Source: Nemertoderma westbladi
Lineage: Eukaryota; Xenacoelomorpha; Nemertodermatida; Nemertodermatidae
Length of the DNA: 50,800 nucleotides
NCBI GenBank assembly: GCA_032718475.1
Contig: JAUCBJ010005126.1
Span: forward strand, 1 to 50,800
Direction of reading: 5' to 3'
The notes beneath the pieces are model-generated. The model did not search any database. It was not told the origin of the DNA and was given only the letters and a program-made list of their open reading frames with translations. Shown here one piece after another: positions 10,232 through 20,744 of this stretch; the first letter of the stretch is position 1; each line of letters opens with the position of its first letter. Made by a program: the position numbers and the translations under genes.

Positions 10232-10861
10232 CGACCTGTTGATAATGATATTCCCTATAGACCTGATCATAATCCGAGAAATTTATATACCGATAATTCT
10301 ATATTCAATAATATGATGGCTCAAGAAAGTTTTACGCGTCAAATGGCTAGAACCGAAGCCCGGCAAGCGGTAAAGGTGGGAGAGATCGTCAAGTTCAATG
10401 GAGATGAGATGAAATGGTTACCTTTTAATGAATATTACAAAGATAACATACAGAACTCTGTACTATCTAATGGAGAGAAACTTAGATTCCTCATCGAGTG
10501 CTTGGAAGGATCTCCCAAGTTAATGGCGTTAAAGTTTATTGGACATCCAGACGGATTAAGACAAGTTTGGGATACACTAAACATCATGTATGGTAATAGG
10601 AATAACATAGCTAGGTATTTGTATGCAAAATTAATGGCACCCCGAAAGTTTCTTAGCAGCGGGATTATAGAGTTTTCCGATGAGATTCAGGAGATCTGTA
10701 GACAATTAGATTGGCTAGGTAAGTCTCATGAATACCAGAATTCTATGGTTGTAGGAGCCTTAGCATCTATCTACTTTGCCCAAGGGTGGAGTAGGTACAC
10801 GCTGGGACAAGAAAGTGTTATATATGATGGAACAACAACGACGAGACCCTACCATGGCTGA
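10232..10861 (+). pseudogene. gag capsid-like segment (DUF1759-type)
   Basis: The frame continues from the upstream gag stop without a shift. The core KFNGDEMKWLPFNEYY and the following LSNGEKLRFLIECLEG resemble the DUF1759 domain that marks BEL/Pao gag. A methionine pair lies at about 10313-10318. Near 10773-10780 the reading must move to another frame (10776 onward) for the protein to continue into the zinc knuckles. The last ~30 residues in this frame are therefore out-of-frame sequence. Confidence 0.7.
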
Positions 10862-12953
10862 TCTCATGTCATTCTTAGATGGAGAAGTGAAATTACAGCT
10901 CCTAAGGCAGTCCAGAGAGAAGACACTGGAAAACAAGGTAAGTGAGAAACCCGTTTCTAGCAGAAGGGTAACACCAGTGTGTTATACAGACGACGGCGAA
11001 AACCAGACTTCTCAAGGAGAGGATAGCGGGAAAGACACTGAAAGATCTTATTATGTCAATAAAACGCCTAAAGACCAGGTAAGTAAATTCAAGTCTCGAA
11101 CCAATGACAGGAGAGAACAGGTAAGAAAAACTCCTCCTACATCTCCCAAGAGAATTCAGGTGAGAAAGCCCGAGGAAAGAACAAACGTGCACCACACAGC
11201 ACATGTTAAAGTAAGTAACATCAAGCCCAAATGTGTGCTGTGCGATGGGCCCCACCGTTTAAGTGCGTGTGATGAATTCCTGAGGAAATCTCTAAAGGAC
11301 AGACGTGAAGTCATGTGGGATAAGCGGTTGTGTTATAATTGCCTCAGACGAGGACACCAACGGCGAACCTGTTACTCCGACGCAAGGTGTGCAAAGTGCG
11401 GTGCAAAACATCATATCTTGTTGCACACTGAATTCGAACGAAGCAGCCCGAGTCAGGTAAGTGAGTCCGAACAACTACATGTCCAATTCAGTGATGTGAA
11501 CGACACTGACCAAAGTTCTGAGATGGAAGGATTCTATACGGACGAATTCTCCGACCAAAACGAATCCTGTTACTTAATAAACACCACCGCAGTGTATCGA
11601 GCACTCATGTATGAGAAAGACACAGACAGCGACCTCACCCTAACTACTTCAGATCAACAACAATCTTGGAAAGCGCCAACTTCAAATGTAGGAATCCGAG
11701 AATTTCCTGTAGTCCAGTTACGGGTCCACGGACCTCAGAAGAGCTATATAGTGAACGCCCTCCTGGACTCCGGCAGCACAGGAACATTCATCGATAAAGA
11801 ACTAGCCGAAGACATCTTTGCTGGACAACCCAAGTTCCGAACCAAGCTAAACATGTCAGGGATCATGCAGGTTTGGAAATCTGCTGTGGCTGCCTTCTAT
11901 TATATAGGTGAGTTGTCCACTCCACAGGATAAACTAGGAGAACACAGTATAAGGTCAGTCAAAATGGTGGCAATAAAGAACTTCACTACCACCCAAGTGG
12001 AACCTTATAATTGGGACGAAGATGATCATGCCCAACAACTTAACATTCCTAGATTCGACACCGATTATCCTGGAGTACAAATATTAATCGGTCAAAACGC
12101 GCATGAGGCGCTGGAGACATTGGAGAAACGACCTGCTCAACCGCAACCACTTCAGACCTATGCGGTAAGAACTAGAGTAGGTTTGTACCTTACTGGACCT
12201 TCCCGAAGAACGCTCAGAGAAAGACTGCTTCAAGATCGCGTCTGCCAGGTGAGTGAATGGGAAGATGATACTAGTGAGGGAGACGACCTAACTGAGGGAA
12301 CACCATACTCCTCAGATAATGACGATATTAGCTCCAATGTAGATCAATGGAGATATTGCCCCAAGAAGTTTAATCCAACTGACATCGCTTCCAGAGGAGC
12401 AACTCCTCAAGAACTGACAGATACTACAGACCAGTTAGGTGAACCCGACTTCCTGAGTAAGGAGGATGAATGGCCTCCCCATCTTACTCCGACTGAGATT
12501 AGACCAGCCAAGGGAGCGGAGAAAGTCAAACCAAAAACCCGGACGGGTGGATCGGAGTTATTTGAACCCGGGATAGATCTGTCGGTATTACATATTGCCA
12601 GGGACGACGCCGTGGATCTGGACCTCCCCACCGCGAGTGGATCCTTCATGAAGATCAGAGAGAGCGATTGGAGCTCTGGAACATCAGACGTCTCGCAGGG
12701 ACTCTCACCTCTCCTGCAGGGAGCGACGGACCACTATAGCTCCTGGAATCGGCTTTGTAAGGCCGTCGTGTACCTAGAGCGATGTTTCTATCGTCATTAT
12801 TCCAGGACGAAGAGGAAACCTGGAATTGTATTCGGGATGCAGCGACTCAATCACCCAGTCGGTCGTTTGTGCTTACCGGAAGGGAATCTCCGGAAACTGT
12901 GGAAGGCAAGATTCTCTTCCCACGACCACCTCCCTAATCCTTCAAACATCTAG
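10776..12953 (+). pseudogene. gag zinc knuckles, aspartic protease and truncated pol
   Basis: In order this 725-residue frame shows the end of capsid, a Lys/Arg-rich linker and zinc-binding clusters with CVLCDGPHRLSAC, CYNCLRRGHQRRTC and CAKCGAKHH (about 11230-11430). A retropepsin-like active site LLDSGSTGTFID follows (about 11761-11796), and then ILIGQNAHEAL. These are the usual BEL/Pao order. About 100 acidic codons later comes WRYCPKKFNPTDIASRG (about 12349-12400), which belongs after RNase H in these polyproteins. The whole RT and most of RNase H are therefore missing. The frame ends before any integrase zinc or catalytic motif. Confidence 0.8.
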
Positions 12954-14636
12954 GGACTCCATAACGTAACAACATATGGAGTGGGTGTGTGACTCTATTA
13001 TTTATATTATTTTATTATTTTATATTTATGTATGTATTATTATGTAATTTCATTATAATCGTTTTATTTAACTTTGTAGCATGTTATTTTAGCGATTATT
13101 TAGTAGATTAGTGCAATATATTCGCATTTATTACGTAATTACTTATATTATATATTTAGTGCGACGGCGAGAAACAATTCTTTTTCTCTTTCCTTACTGT
13201 CCGTATTACATTATAAATACGTGACTACAGTAAGATGAAATATCCGTACTTATTAAAGTACAATAAAGCCACTACTATATTTAAGTATTATTGGTAGGCA
13301 GAGTATTAGGAATGCAAAGTTCAGATCCTCGTGTCTCGGCTAAACCAAGCTCTGGGTAGACCTTGGAAACGACTTGCCTCTTCACACTGACATTGCTTCG
13401 TGCGATATTGCTCTCATACCGTATATTAAATAATACATATAGTAGCGTGATGTCCCTCTAACAGTAGCGTGAAACGCAAATAAATCTGTTAAACCTTTTG
13501 ACCATCTGTAATTCTAGTCGATTAAGATATCGCGGCACCCACCGATATACTTGAAAGACAAATTCTAGAATCAGTGGTTAACGTCCCCAGACAAGTTCTG
13601 GAATAAATCGGTGCCCATCTCAAATATTAATTATTTAATATTTGCAAATCTAATAAATCAAAATCTGTAAAATTCAGATCCTTCAACAATTCTAGTCAAT
13701 TAAGACATCGTAGCATTTACCGATATTCTTAAAAAGACAATTTTCATAGAATTAAGGATCTTGTGTCCCCAGACATGTTCTAGAATCAAAACATGTCAAT
13801 TTAATTATCAAATAATAAAATTTCAGGGAATAAATTTAAATTCATGCCTTTTAATGAATTTAATAAATTGCCATTTTTACGCAATTTATAACATTCCAAA
13901 ATTCCATTAATTAATAGATCAAGGGAGCGGAGATTTATCTTCTTATGCGTATGAGTGTGCGAAAGTCTCCCAAACATAGTCAATAGCCGATAAAATTCAT
14001 AAAGCCATATATAAAACAGGACATTGACCATTAAAGAATTACTATTAAATAACATCCCAGATCTGTATGCATTGGAATTACCCTAATTCTACCGCTAGCT
14101 TTGCATAATGTCACCATAGCAACAACCACGCTAGAATTAGAATTGAGTTAAAAGAACAATAGAAAGCTTGTCCCATTGAATAGCATAGGGAATAAATAGC
14201 GCACTGCTAGTATCCAAGGATACATGATAATAACGTGACATTCTGGAAGGCACTGACTAACGGACAAGTGACCCGAGTGTGTGTAATTTGTGACAAGTTG
14301 TGTGTGTGGTATTTGTGAGTTTATAGGCGAATGTTACTACTAAGGTGTGTTTACAGTAGCGAGTCGCAATTGTGAAAGTAACCCTAACTCTCCAGTAAGA
14401 ACCTGAGGTGTATCTAAGCCTTTGGGACGGACAGTCGAGTGACTTGTGCCGGTTGTCGTTGTCGTTGTGCGGCTACGTCGTTGGCGAAAGTACAGCGGCG
14501 ACGACACATCGGCGCTGAGGATCTCGCACTGTCCGGGGGCTGATTGGGGTAGGCAGCGACGCTCGCTAGCCTAAATATAAACTCATTATAATATTAATAA
14601 ACTCATATATAGCAGATATGACGGAGTTGATAGAAG
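12954..14636 (+). other. Non-coding 3' region of the LTR element with direct repeats
   Basis: No coding sequence is supported. A diverged direct repeat starts at 13510 and 13688 (about 100 bp each, containing AATTCTAGTC...AAGACA and CCCCAGACA.GTTCT), offset 178 bp. The stretch 14400-14575 is distinctly GC-richer than its surroundings. Confidence 0.6.
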
Positions 14637-15575
14637 ATGGTCTTGGTATCAGGGAGCGATATACTCTACTTTCAAGCGTTTGTTGATAGCTTGATACGCG
14701 GTGATACTAGTCCAACTACTACGGAGGATGATGGTCGTTATATCGAACCTACGATTTCCTGGAAGTAACTTACGCGTGAATTGGACTATGGAAAATTCAC
14801 CGCTCGCTATACGCATCGTAATGGTACGTATATGGACTTCTTGACTACTGGTCATCCTATTGATTTACACGACACCGACGATATAGACACCGAAAGGGAA
14901 ATGGTTTTATTTAAATATCATACCCAGCGGAGTCGAAACGATAAATCGAGAATAGAACACGAGAACTCTATTCGAAACAGACTCGAGAGGGAAGACGTTG
15001 AAGAACCTGATAAACGTCGCGACTTCAACGACTATCTAGAATTCCTAAGAGAGACCTATCTCAATATTGCCAGTCAACAAAACCTCGAAACTCGATATCC
15101 TCAAGGTATACATCCAGACCCTATGATGGAACTCAAACGGCTCTATTTTACGATGATGTATCTTACCGCCGATCGACCGCTACCTGTCGTTCCAGATAGC
15201 TTCGAACAGATGGAGGAATATTGTAAAACTGGAGAGCGATCACCCGCGTTTCCCCTTCAAGACGTGCGTCTTTGGTATTATTACGATAAATGCCCTAGAC
15301 CCAGCCAATAAACGGAAAGACATAAACATCCACGGAAACGTTGTGTTAAACACAGTTGTGCTCGTTATATTTACTGGAGTTTCGAGCGAAACTTGTTTGA
15401 CGTATCACCTATGCTCACTCGGCTCGAACGATCCTGGAGTAAACCTACGATCAGAGTCCCGGAATACTCGGTCAAACCTCCTCATTCCTTAGTTGGACCT
15501 CAGACCTGCGATCCTGGTGGTGTCGCGGATCCTCGCGGACTGTATTCACTGTTCAAAGATCTAGTGCTACCCTAA
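14637..15575 (+). pseudogene. Unidentified ORF in the 3' region of the LTR element
   Basis: One frame starting at ATG 14637 stays open to 15575 except for two TAA codons, at 14766-14768 and 15309-15311. It could encode about 310 residues. The middle is charged (DTDDIDTEREM, NRLEREDVEEPDKRRD) and the end contains FERNLFDVSPML. No signal peptide, transmembrane segment, CxxC cluster or enzyme motif was seen, so an envelope-like identity cannot be claimed. Its position between pol remnant and 3' LTR is where accessory ORFs sit in LTR elements. Confidence 0.45.
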
Positions 15576-15684
15576 CAATTAATCGGTAACACTCCGACAG
15601 TGATTTCTAGCTAGCCGCCCATCTTACCTAGCCGGATTGTGACGCGGACACCTAATATCACTATCCAACCGTATGGTCGTCCCC

Positions 15685-15747
15685 GTTTAACGCGATACAA
15701 CCCTTCATCAAGGTGAAGGAGAGCGTTGTACGAAACGAGTTAAACGC
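15685..15747 (+). repeat. Imperfect hairpin in the 3' region
   Basis: CGTTTAAC, TACAAC and CTTCA pair in order with TGAAG, GTTGTA and GTTAAACG, leaving internal loops of a few bases and a six-base terminal loop. Confidence 0.5.
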
Positions 15748-15928
15748 TATTCTATAAAGATCAAAAAAGAAACCTGCGTTTGTTCAGATAAACGTAAGTT
15801 ATAACAGTAAGTCCAATCGATAAACGAATTGGCCTTATCTCAGTTCGATTGGGAAATCTCGAATCTCTAAGAAGATATCAAGCTTAGAAAACCCTATTCT
15901 CTGCGAGAGTTTTGGACGAACGTATCCC

Positions 15929-16135
15929 ATGACAAGCGGAGGAAAATCAGCTCGAGGAGAAGCATATCGAAATGGACGAGACACCGACCGTAAACCCAAA
16001 CCTTCTAATGCAATTGTATTGCACCCTTTACCCAGGAGTTATAGCCTTTCTAGTAAAGTGGCTCGCCCCAAAGAGAAAAGGACTCTTGCTGGCCTCGGGA
16101 AACTGCGTGAACGCCGTCCGCGCAAGAAAAACTAA
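15929..16135 (+). CDS. Small basic ORF before the 3' LTR (doubtful)
   Basis: The ATG at 15929 opens a 68-residue frame rich in Lys and Arg, ending RRPRKKN. An overlapping frame from ATG 15972 is also open into the LTR. Neither resembles a known protein. The basic tail could suit a nucleic-acid-binding peptide, but the ORF may be chance. Confidence 0.2.
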   Translation: MTSGGKSARGEAYRNGRDTDRKPKPSNAIVLHPLPRSYSLSSKVARPKEKRTLAGLGKLRERRPRKKN

Positions 16136-16213
16136 CTGTTTAGAGTATCTTTATGTTTTAGAAACTGTGATTTTTATATTTTATAGACTGAAAATCCCAT
16201 TTTCTGGGAGCGG

Positions 16214-17390
16214 TGTAAAAGCTTTTGCGGAATTGCCCGGTTATTTTTCCTTATTTTTCCCGTAAAATACTCTGTAGTTGGTTTAGTAGGCGTAAGAGGC
16301 CGTATTATTGCTGTATCGGTGTTTTTTAGAGGACCTAAGAGCTATTTCTTCCGTATGTGTACTTTGGGGGACATGGTTGGTGATTCTATGGCAATTCTAT
16401 GACGCAAAATAGCTAGATCCTCTTGAAACAGTAGTTACTATGACGACGGTTAACAGCTGAGCTGTATACGTGTCGATTTTCTTTGTTCTACGGTGCCTCT
16501 CAGTTCAGTCAACCAATCAGAGCGTTTTTACTGTTCTTGTACAGAAATTTCCTAGAAATCACGCAATGCTTTATGGGCAGTGTTATCATTCAGTCCTGAG
16601 CCAAGAAAGAACGGCTTTTGGAATATTTGTGCTTTTCTGCTTTTAGCCTAACACTAGTAGGCTTAATTATAAGGACATATATCCGTTATCACTGATCACT
16701 GGGTAACTCAATGGTTAACAACTTACTCAATGCTTGGCTGGTCTTGTCGTGCATACTTTTATAACGTTATACTGCTATTTACTGTCGGTTATTCATTATA
16801 TGGTTGATGAAATATTATATTTGGAATAACGAGAAATAACCCCGAAAACCCAATATTCTTGATATACCGAAGGTAAGAGAGACAGGTTACATATAACGAT
16901 TGTGACTTATGTTAAAGTGGTTTGAAGTGAATCTAATGTTATCTGATAGACCCTACATGAGTCGGTCTGTGTTCCTTTTATATGTGACTAAAATCAGTGA
17001 AGATCGGCAGATCAGTGTGCAGTATTGTGCAGCATTGTGTATGAGTGAGACTGATAACGAAGCATTTCCTAAAGAATGCGCCATATATGTGAATTGTAAC
17101 TAAGCCATATCGTTGCATGTAGTTTAAGTCATAGCTCTGTTTATATAGTTTATATATTGTCAGAGATTATATAATACTGTCAGTCGAATAATACAATAGG
17201 CTTACATAGCAATAAGATTAAGCCGTCGAAGTCAATCTCCCGGGTATATCCAGCGGGTGAATGATCGCGCACAGATTGGTTTCAACTAGTGTAGTGAATC
17301 AAATACTTGTCAGAGGCTAAAAGCGATTTATTATCTAGAAGACATCCTAATTTGGCGGGTTAAACTGCCAAAGGTCTGAAAGCGCGAACA
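16214..17390 (+). repeat. 3' LTR
   Basis: The 1177-bp repeat matches 4629-5850 with about six substitutions, two 1-2 base indels and one deletion of ~45 bp near 17148. The same 64-codon small ORF (16909-17103) is kept. A weak purine tract, GGGAGCGG, lies directly upstream as a possible polypurine tract. Confidence 0.95.
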
Positions 17391-17395
17391 GAAGT
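17391..17395. repeat. Target-site duplication GAAGT, right copy
   Basis: Matches 4624-4628 and marks the exact outer end of the LTR element. Confidence 0.9.
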
Positions 17396-17517
17396 TGCAA
17401 TTCCTGGAGCAATAAAATATCAAAACTATTGCACATCTCATTAATGATTATTTTAGACTGTGTCGTCCTGATTGAATTACAGTTATAGCTTGCTATATTT
17501 AACTTTGTATTATCCAT
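17391..17517 (-). pseudogene. LINE ORF2 start (N-terminal endonuclease strand)
   Basis: The minus-strand ATG at 17517 begins ORF2. The first residues contain LNIASYNCNSI and FDILLLQE, the usual opening strands of APE-type LINE endonucleases. The frame runs straight to the target duplication. It joins the frame at 4628-3569 once the LTR element and one GAAGT are removed. The ATG lies about 88 bases beyond the ORF1 stop. Confidence 0.85.
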
Positions 17518-17604
17518 TGCATTTATTTATAAAAAGATAGTAAAAAATATATATATAAATATAAAAAGTATAAATTATTTTTGTAAAAATATCAATTACA
17601 ATCA

Positions 17605-19120
17605 TTACTTAGGAGACCCCTCCCGATTAGGAGACCCTGAAGGAGAAGAGATAACCCCACCCGTACGCAAATTAGGCCTAGTGACAGGAGGATTCCTAGG
17701 AGAAAAATACAAGTTAATAGATGCATCAACAGGCCAGCTATCTGGCTGTAATAAAACATCGCGGTCGCCCTCCTTACATGTAATAATGAAACATGACCGC
17801 CTGGTGTCCCGCGATGTGGTACTCTCGCATTGAACATCGAATCTGCATTTATCTTTAACCAACTTAACAATCCTGTCTGGATCAACATTTGGGGCAATCC
17901 CAGAGAGATATAATTTCCTCGAACGTTGTACCGTCGGTATCGATTCGAGACCTCCTGCTGACGTACATGTACCTTTAGTAGGGAATCCGCCTTTGCCAGT
18001 GTCTACCACTGTTGGATTTGTTATTGGACCCAAGACCCGAACGATTAGAAGACTGAACTCCTGTTACCACTGGTGTGTGCACTGGGGCATGGTGCTGTTG
18101 TGTAAACTTTATCGGTCGCCCATTAGGACTGATGACGGTAAACCCCAAGTTGTCAATCAGCCTACGCTGACTGTCTGTATAGACTACCTCCGACAAAGGG
18201 CTGCGATGTTGTACAGGAGGGGTACCTACAGCAGCATCTGCCCAGGACATACGACTATTGTTGTCGGCCTCGGCAACACCTTGAGACCCCCCTGGGGGAA
18301 CATGGCCAGGACCACTGCCGGGTGTAAGGGGTGAATCCAGCCCAACAAGCTGGTTAAATTGATTAGAGACTGGAATTTTATTTCGTCCATAACTTCCCGG
18401 ACGACCGCGACATTGATTCCGAAAGTTTTGCAAACCTTGGTTCGGTATACATGGTCCCGCATCACACTCCCGGTTGGGGGGGACAATTTCCTGAACTTCA
18501 TCAGATGAGGGTTTAGCCACCTCTTCATTGTGAAGTGGGAATGGGTTACTACTGGTACCGGTACCGCTACCGGTACTGGTACGCACAATAGACCCATAAG
18601 AGTTGCGAGTAGAGACAGAAGTAGCAGTATCGGTATCTCTGACATCAGAGGACAGGGATCTGTTATTGTAACAAAAGGATTCAAGGACCGCTATATGGTC
18701 CTGAAGTGTGCTGACTGACTTCAATAGAATGGCGATATCAGCCTCGCATAGAGAGAATGGTGGGAGGATAGTGAGATCGCGAGGAATGAACACTGGTAGA
18801 CCATCTGGATTGTCACGCAAGTTAACAAACCCAGGATAGTCAAATATATCCAATATATCCACAATGAGAAAGCGATGCAAAGCGTCACCATTGTGACGAA
18901 CCTTAGAAAACGATTGCTTTGCTTTGCCCCTATCAGAATCGGGAACAAGAGCTAGCAGAACCTGTTTCGCCTCCTTTAATACCATGTCACTAAACTTAAG
19001 CCATGGCTGGGCGATTAAAACAATGCTGTCTCTGGTACAACCCTTAATTGGGAGGACCACGGATAAGCGAGAGGACGCCGTTCTTAACGTGTTGGCAGTG
19101 TAGTTTATTATTACACCCGC
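17605..19120 (-). pseudogene. LINE ORF1 (RNA-binding/chaperone-type)
   Basis: The minus frame is open from a stop near 19121 to 17975, and a second frame runs from 18033 to 17605. A frameshift in the overlap (about 18000) joins them into some 470-500 residues. No ATG is found at the head of the open frame, so the start is lost or non-AUG. The middle is Ser/Thr/Gly/Pro-rich and contains a (GT/GS)n run encoded by repeated ACCGGTAC at about 18555-18585. The C-terminal part (RKLYLSGIAPNVDPDRIVK) looks RRM-like, as in ORF1 proteins of several LINE clades. The tail is basic and proline-rich. It would bind the element RNA. Confidence 0.65.
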
Positions 19121-19387
19121 TTACTATTCCATTCAGTCACAGTCTTACTGCAGTACTGCTGTACTGACTTATAGTTTCAGACAATCCTATATATATATAT
19201 GTTAATGACTTGCAACGAAACAAAATATTAGTTACGACAACACCAATACACCTTAATTCACATTACAAAGTAATAATATACTGTAATACTAATAAGTATT
19301 TCAAACTAATTATGCACAATAAAAATAAATCAAATCTAACTACTTATAATTCTAATTCGTACAAAATGTCCTTCAAATATCTAGCTA

Positions 19388-19420
19388 TTAACCCTATTAG
19401 TACCGGGCTATAAAATACAG

Positions 19421-19452
<32 letters not shown>

Positions 19453-19937
19453 TTTCCGAGTATTCCGTATGAATTCAGAACAGTCATAAACCTCTAAAAC
19501 GCAAGAAATAAATTGTCACAAGCAATTTTATCTATTGAATGGATTTCAAAATTTCGTGCTAGCACCAAAACTTGCACACAGCACCGAAAAATACGCTATA
19601 CTTTTATACGCTTGGTGCAACTCTTATATATTTCATCGAAATCAGAACCCCAAAAAACCCCAATTGCGTGAAAAACAAGTTTCAAACAATCAATTTACAA
19701 AACTTGGTGCTGGCACCAAAATTTGGCACCCACCATGACCTACTATAACAGTTATAGTAGGTCATGTTATAGTAGGTCATGCACCCACCGAAAAAAACAA
19801 GTTTGAAATTTCTAAATCAATTCTTTTTATATGAATTCCATCCAATTGCTAATACCACAAAACCGGTGTAAATCAAAAATAGAGATGTTACAATTCATAT
19901 TTAATGTGACGGGATCAAGGGATCCCGACCGGGTTAA
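19388..19937 (+). mobile_element. Probable piggyBac-like MITE
   Basis: TTAA occurs at both ends (19388-19391 and 19934-19937), and both ends continue inward as TTAACCC. The left end then has CGGG and a 26-base G run (19427-19452). The interior carries GGTGC/GCACC-type motifs that are also found inside the clearer MITE at 41625-42724. It has no coding capacity. Beyond the first seven bases the termini match poorly, so the right boundary is less certain. Confidence 0.5.
19732..19779. repeat. Small palindrome with a third copy of its arm
   Basis: CATGACCTACTATAAC is followed by its complement GTTATAGTAGGTCATG with a one-base centre, and then by a third copy TTATAGTAGGTCATG directly after. Confidence 0.8.
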
Positions 19938-20391
19938 GTTTGTACGCGTCACAGTGGGCTGATGGCAGAATGGTGAAAAGTTTGAGTTTGATGTTCCTTC
20001 GTTCATATAATATAACTGGTAATGATAGCACAGTTGAGATAACCGATAATAGTGAATAATAAATCAGTATATAACAGCACCGCGATGACGGTAAGACTAT
20101 AATGCCGGTCTGCACTGAAACTGACAACTGAGTAAACTGAATGACTAAACCAGTATGTATGAGATAATATACGACACACCAATATTACTCCACTGCTACA
20201 TTACTGTGGCCTCTTACCTAGTGGATGCTCTCCTTCGCCCCTATTGGCTAATAACCTACTTCACGCCTTTCCACTCTCTGGGAGTGTTTCCCCCCCTCCC
20301 GTTGCTAGCCCCTGCTAGCTGTCTCCCCTTCCGAGGTGGTTTGACCTCTAACCTCCCTTTGTTGTGGCTTTGGGGTTTGTACTGTCCCCGA
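19938..20391. other. Non-coding stretch, possible minus-strand promoter sequence
   Basis: No gene is seen. On the minus strand there is an ATTAGCCAATAG (CCAAT-box-like) at about 20241-20252 upstream of AT-rich TATATAATAT-like sequences. This could be part of an LTR or promoter, but no partner repeat was found in the window. Confidence 0.3.
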
Positions 20392-20742
20392 TGTTGGTTG
20401 TGATACGAGATTAGTTACTGCTAATCTCGTATCTCCAACATATTGCTGAAAATGCCACTTCCCATTTTATGAGGGTAATGCGGCGGAATTGAATCCGCTT
20501 ACACTCCCCCCCATGCTATCTTCCCGGTGAGAAGATAGCATCATCTACAAGTGCGCTTCAATTCCGCTGGAACCCGATCTACTATCGGGTGTGGGGTGGA
20601 GTTCTTTTCTCGGAGTCGGCTTTCCAGGCCGCTCCCTCTGGGTATGATATTACTACCCCTTCTTGGTGCAACCGCAACCTATGTTGCACCAAGACATCTG
20701 ACGTCTCTGTTCGAGACAATTGTGGACTCCTCTCACACAATT
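20392..20742. repeat. Chain of eight or more consecutive hairpins
   Basis: Stems occur one after another. GATACGAGATTAG 20402-20414 pairs with 20421-20433, with an extra TGTTGG/CCAACA outside. GCGGAATTGAA 20483-20493 pairs with 20557-20567 and encloses ATGCTATCTTC 20513-20523 paired with 20531-20541. ACCCGAT 20572-20578 pairs with 20584-20590, and GGAG.CGGC 20612-20620 with 20628-20635. GGGTA 20640-20644 pairs with 20654-20658, and TCTTGGTGCAAC 20661-20672 with 20683-20694. GTCTC 20703-20707 pairs with 20713-20717, and AATTGTG 20718-20724 with 20736-20742. Most stems are perfect and the loops are 5-11 bases. Confidence 0.85.
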
Positions 20743-20744
20743 TT

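Larger units (their letters stand above)
4629..17390 (+). mobile_element. 12.76 kb BEL/Pao-type LTR retrotransposon lacking RT and integrase
   Basis: The element is bounded by direct repeats with TG...CA ends and a 5-bp target duplication. Inside, on the plus strand, are a 2.2 kb leader, a gag-like frame, capsid and zinc knuckles, and an aspartic protease. Next comes a fragment of the region that normally follows RNase H in BEL/Pao pol, then a 3' region with an unidentified ORF. RT, RNase H core and integrase core are absent, so the element could move only with enzymes supplied in trans. The LTRs differ by only about six substitutions, two tiny indels and one ~45-bp deletion, so it inserted recently compared with the LINE it interrupts. 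Confidence 0.9.
1784..19120 (-). mobile_element. Non-LTR retrotransposon (ORF1 + APE endonuclease/RT ORF2), split by an LTR element
   Basis: The parts in transcription order are ORF1 (about 19120-17605), the first residues of ORF2 (17517-17391), then after a 12.76 kb insertion the rest of ORF2 (4628-1951) and the tail. Reading across the insertion after removing one copy of GAAGT restores a continuous endonuclease frame, which shows that the two halves are one element. The endonuclease and RT types place it among CR1/jockey-like LINEs, but the clade cannot be fixed by eye. Besides the insertion it has at least one stop and two frameshifts, so it is inactive. It is older than the LTR element inside it. 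Confidence 0.85.

Noticed and set aside
16000-17390. 3' LTR region as a separate solo element
   Set aside because: TG...CA ends, near identity with 4629-5850 and the GAAGT duplication make it the 3' LTR of one element.
20392-20742. Hairpin chain as a CRISPR array
   Set aside because: The stems differ in sequence from one to the next, and there are no direct repeats with unique spacers.
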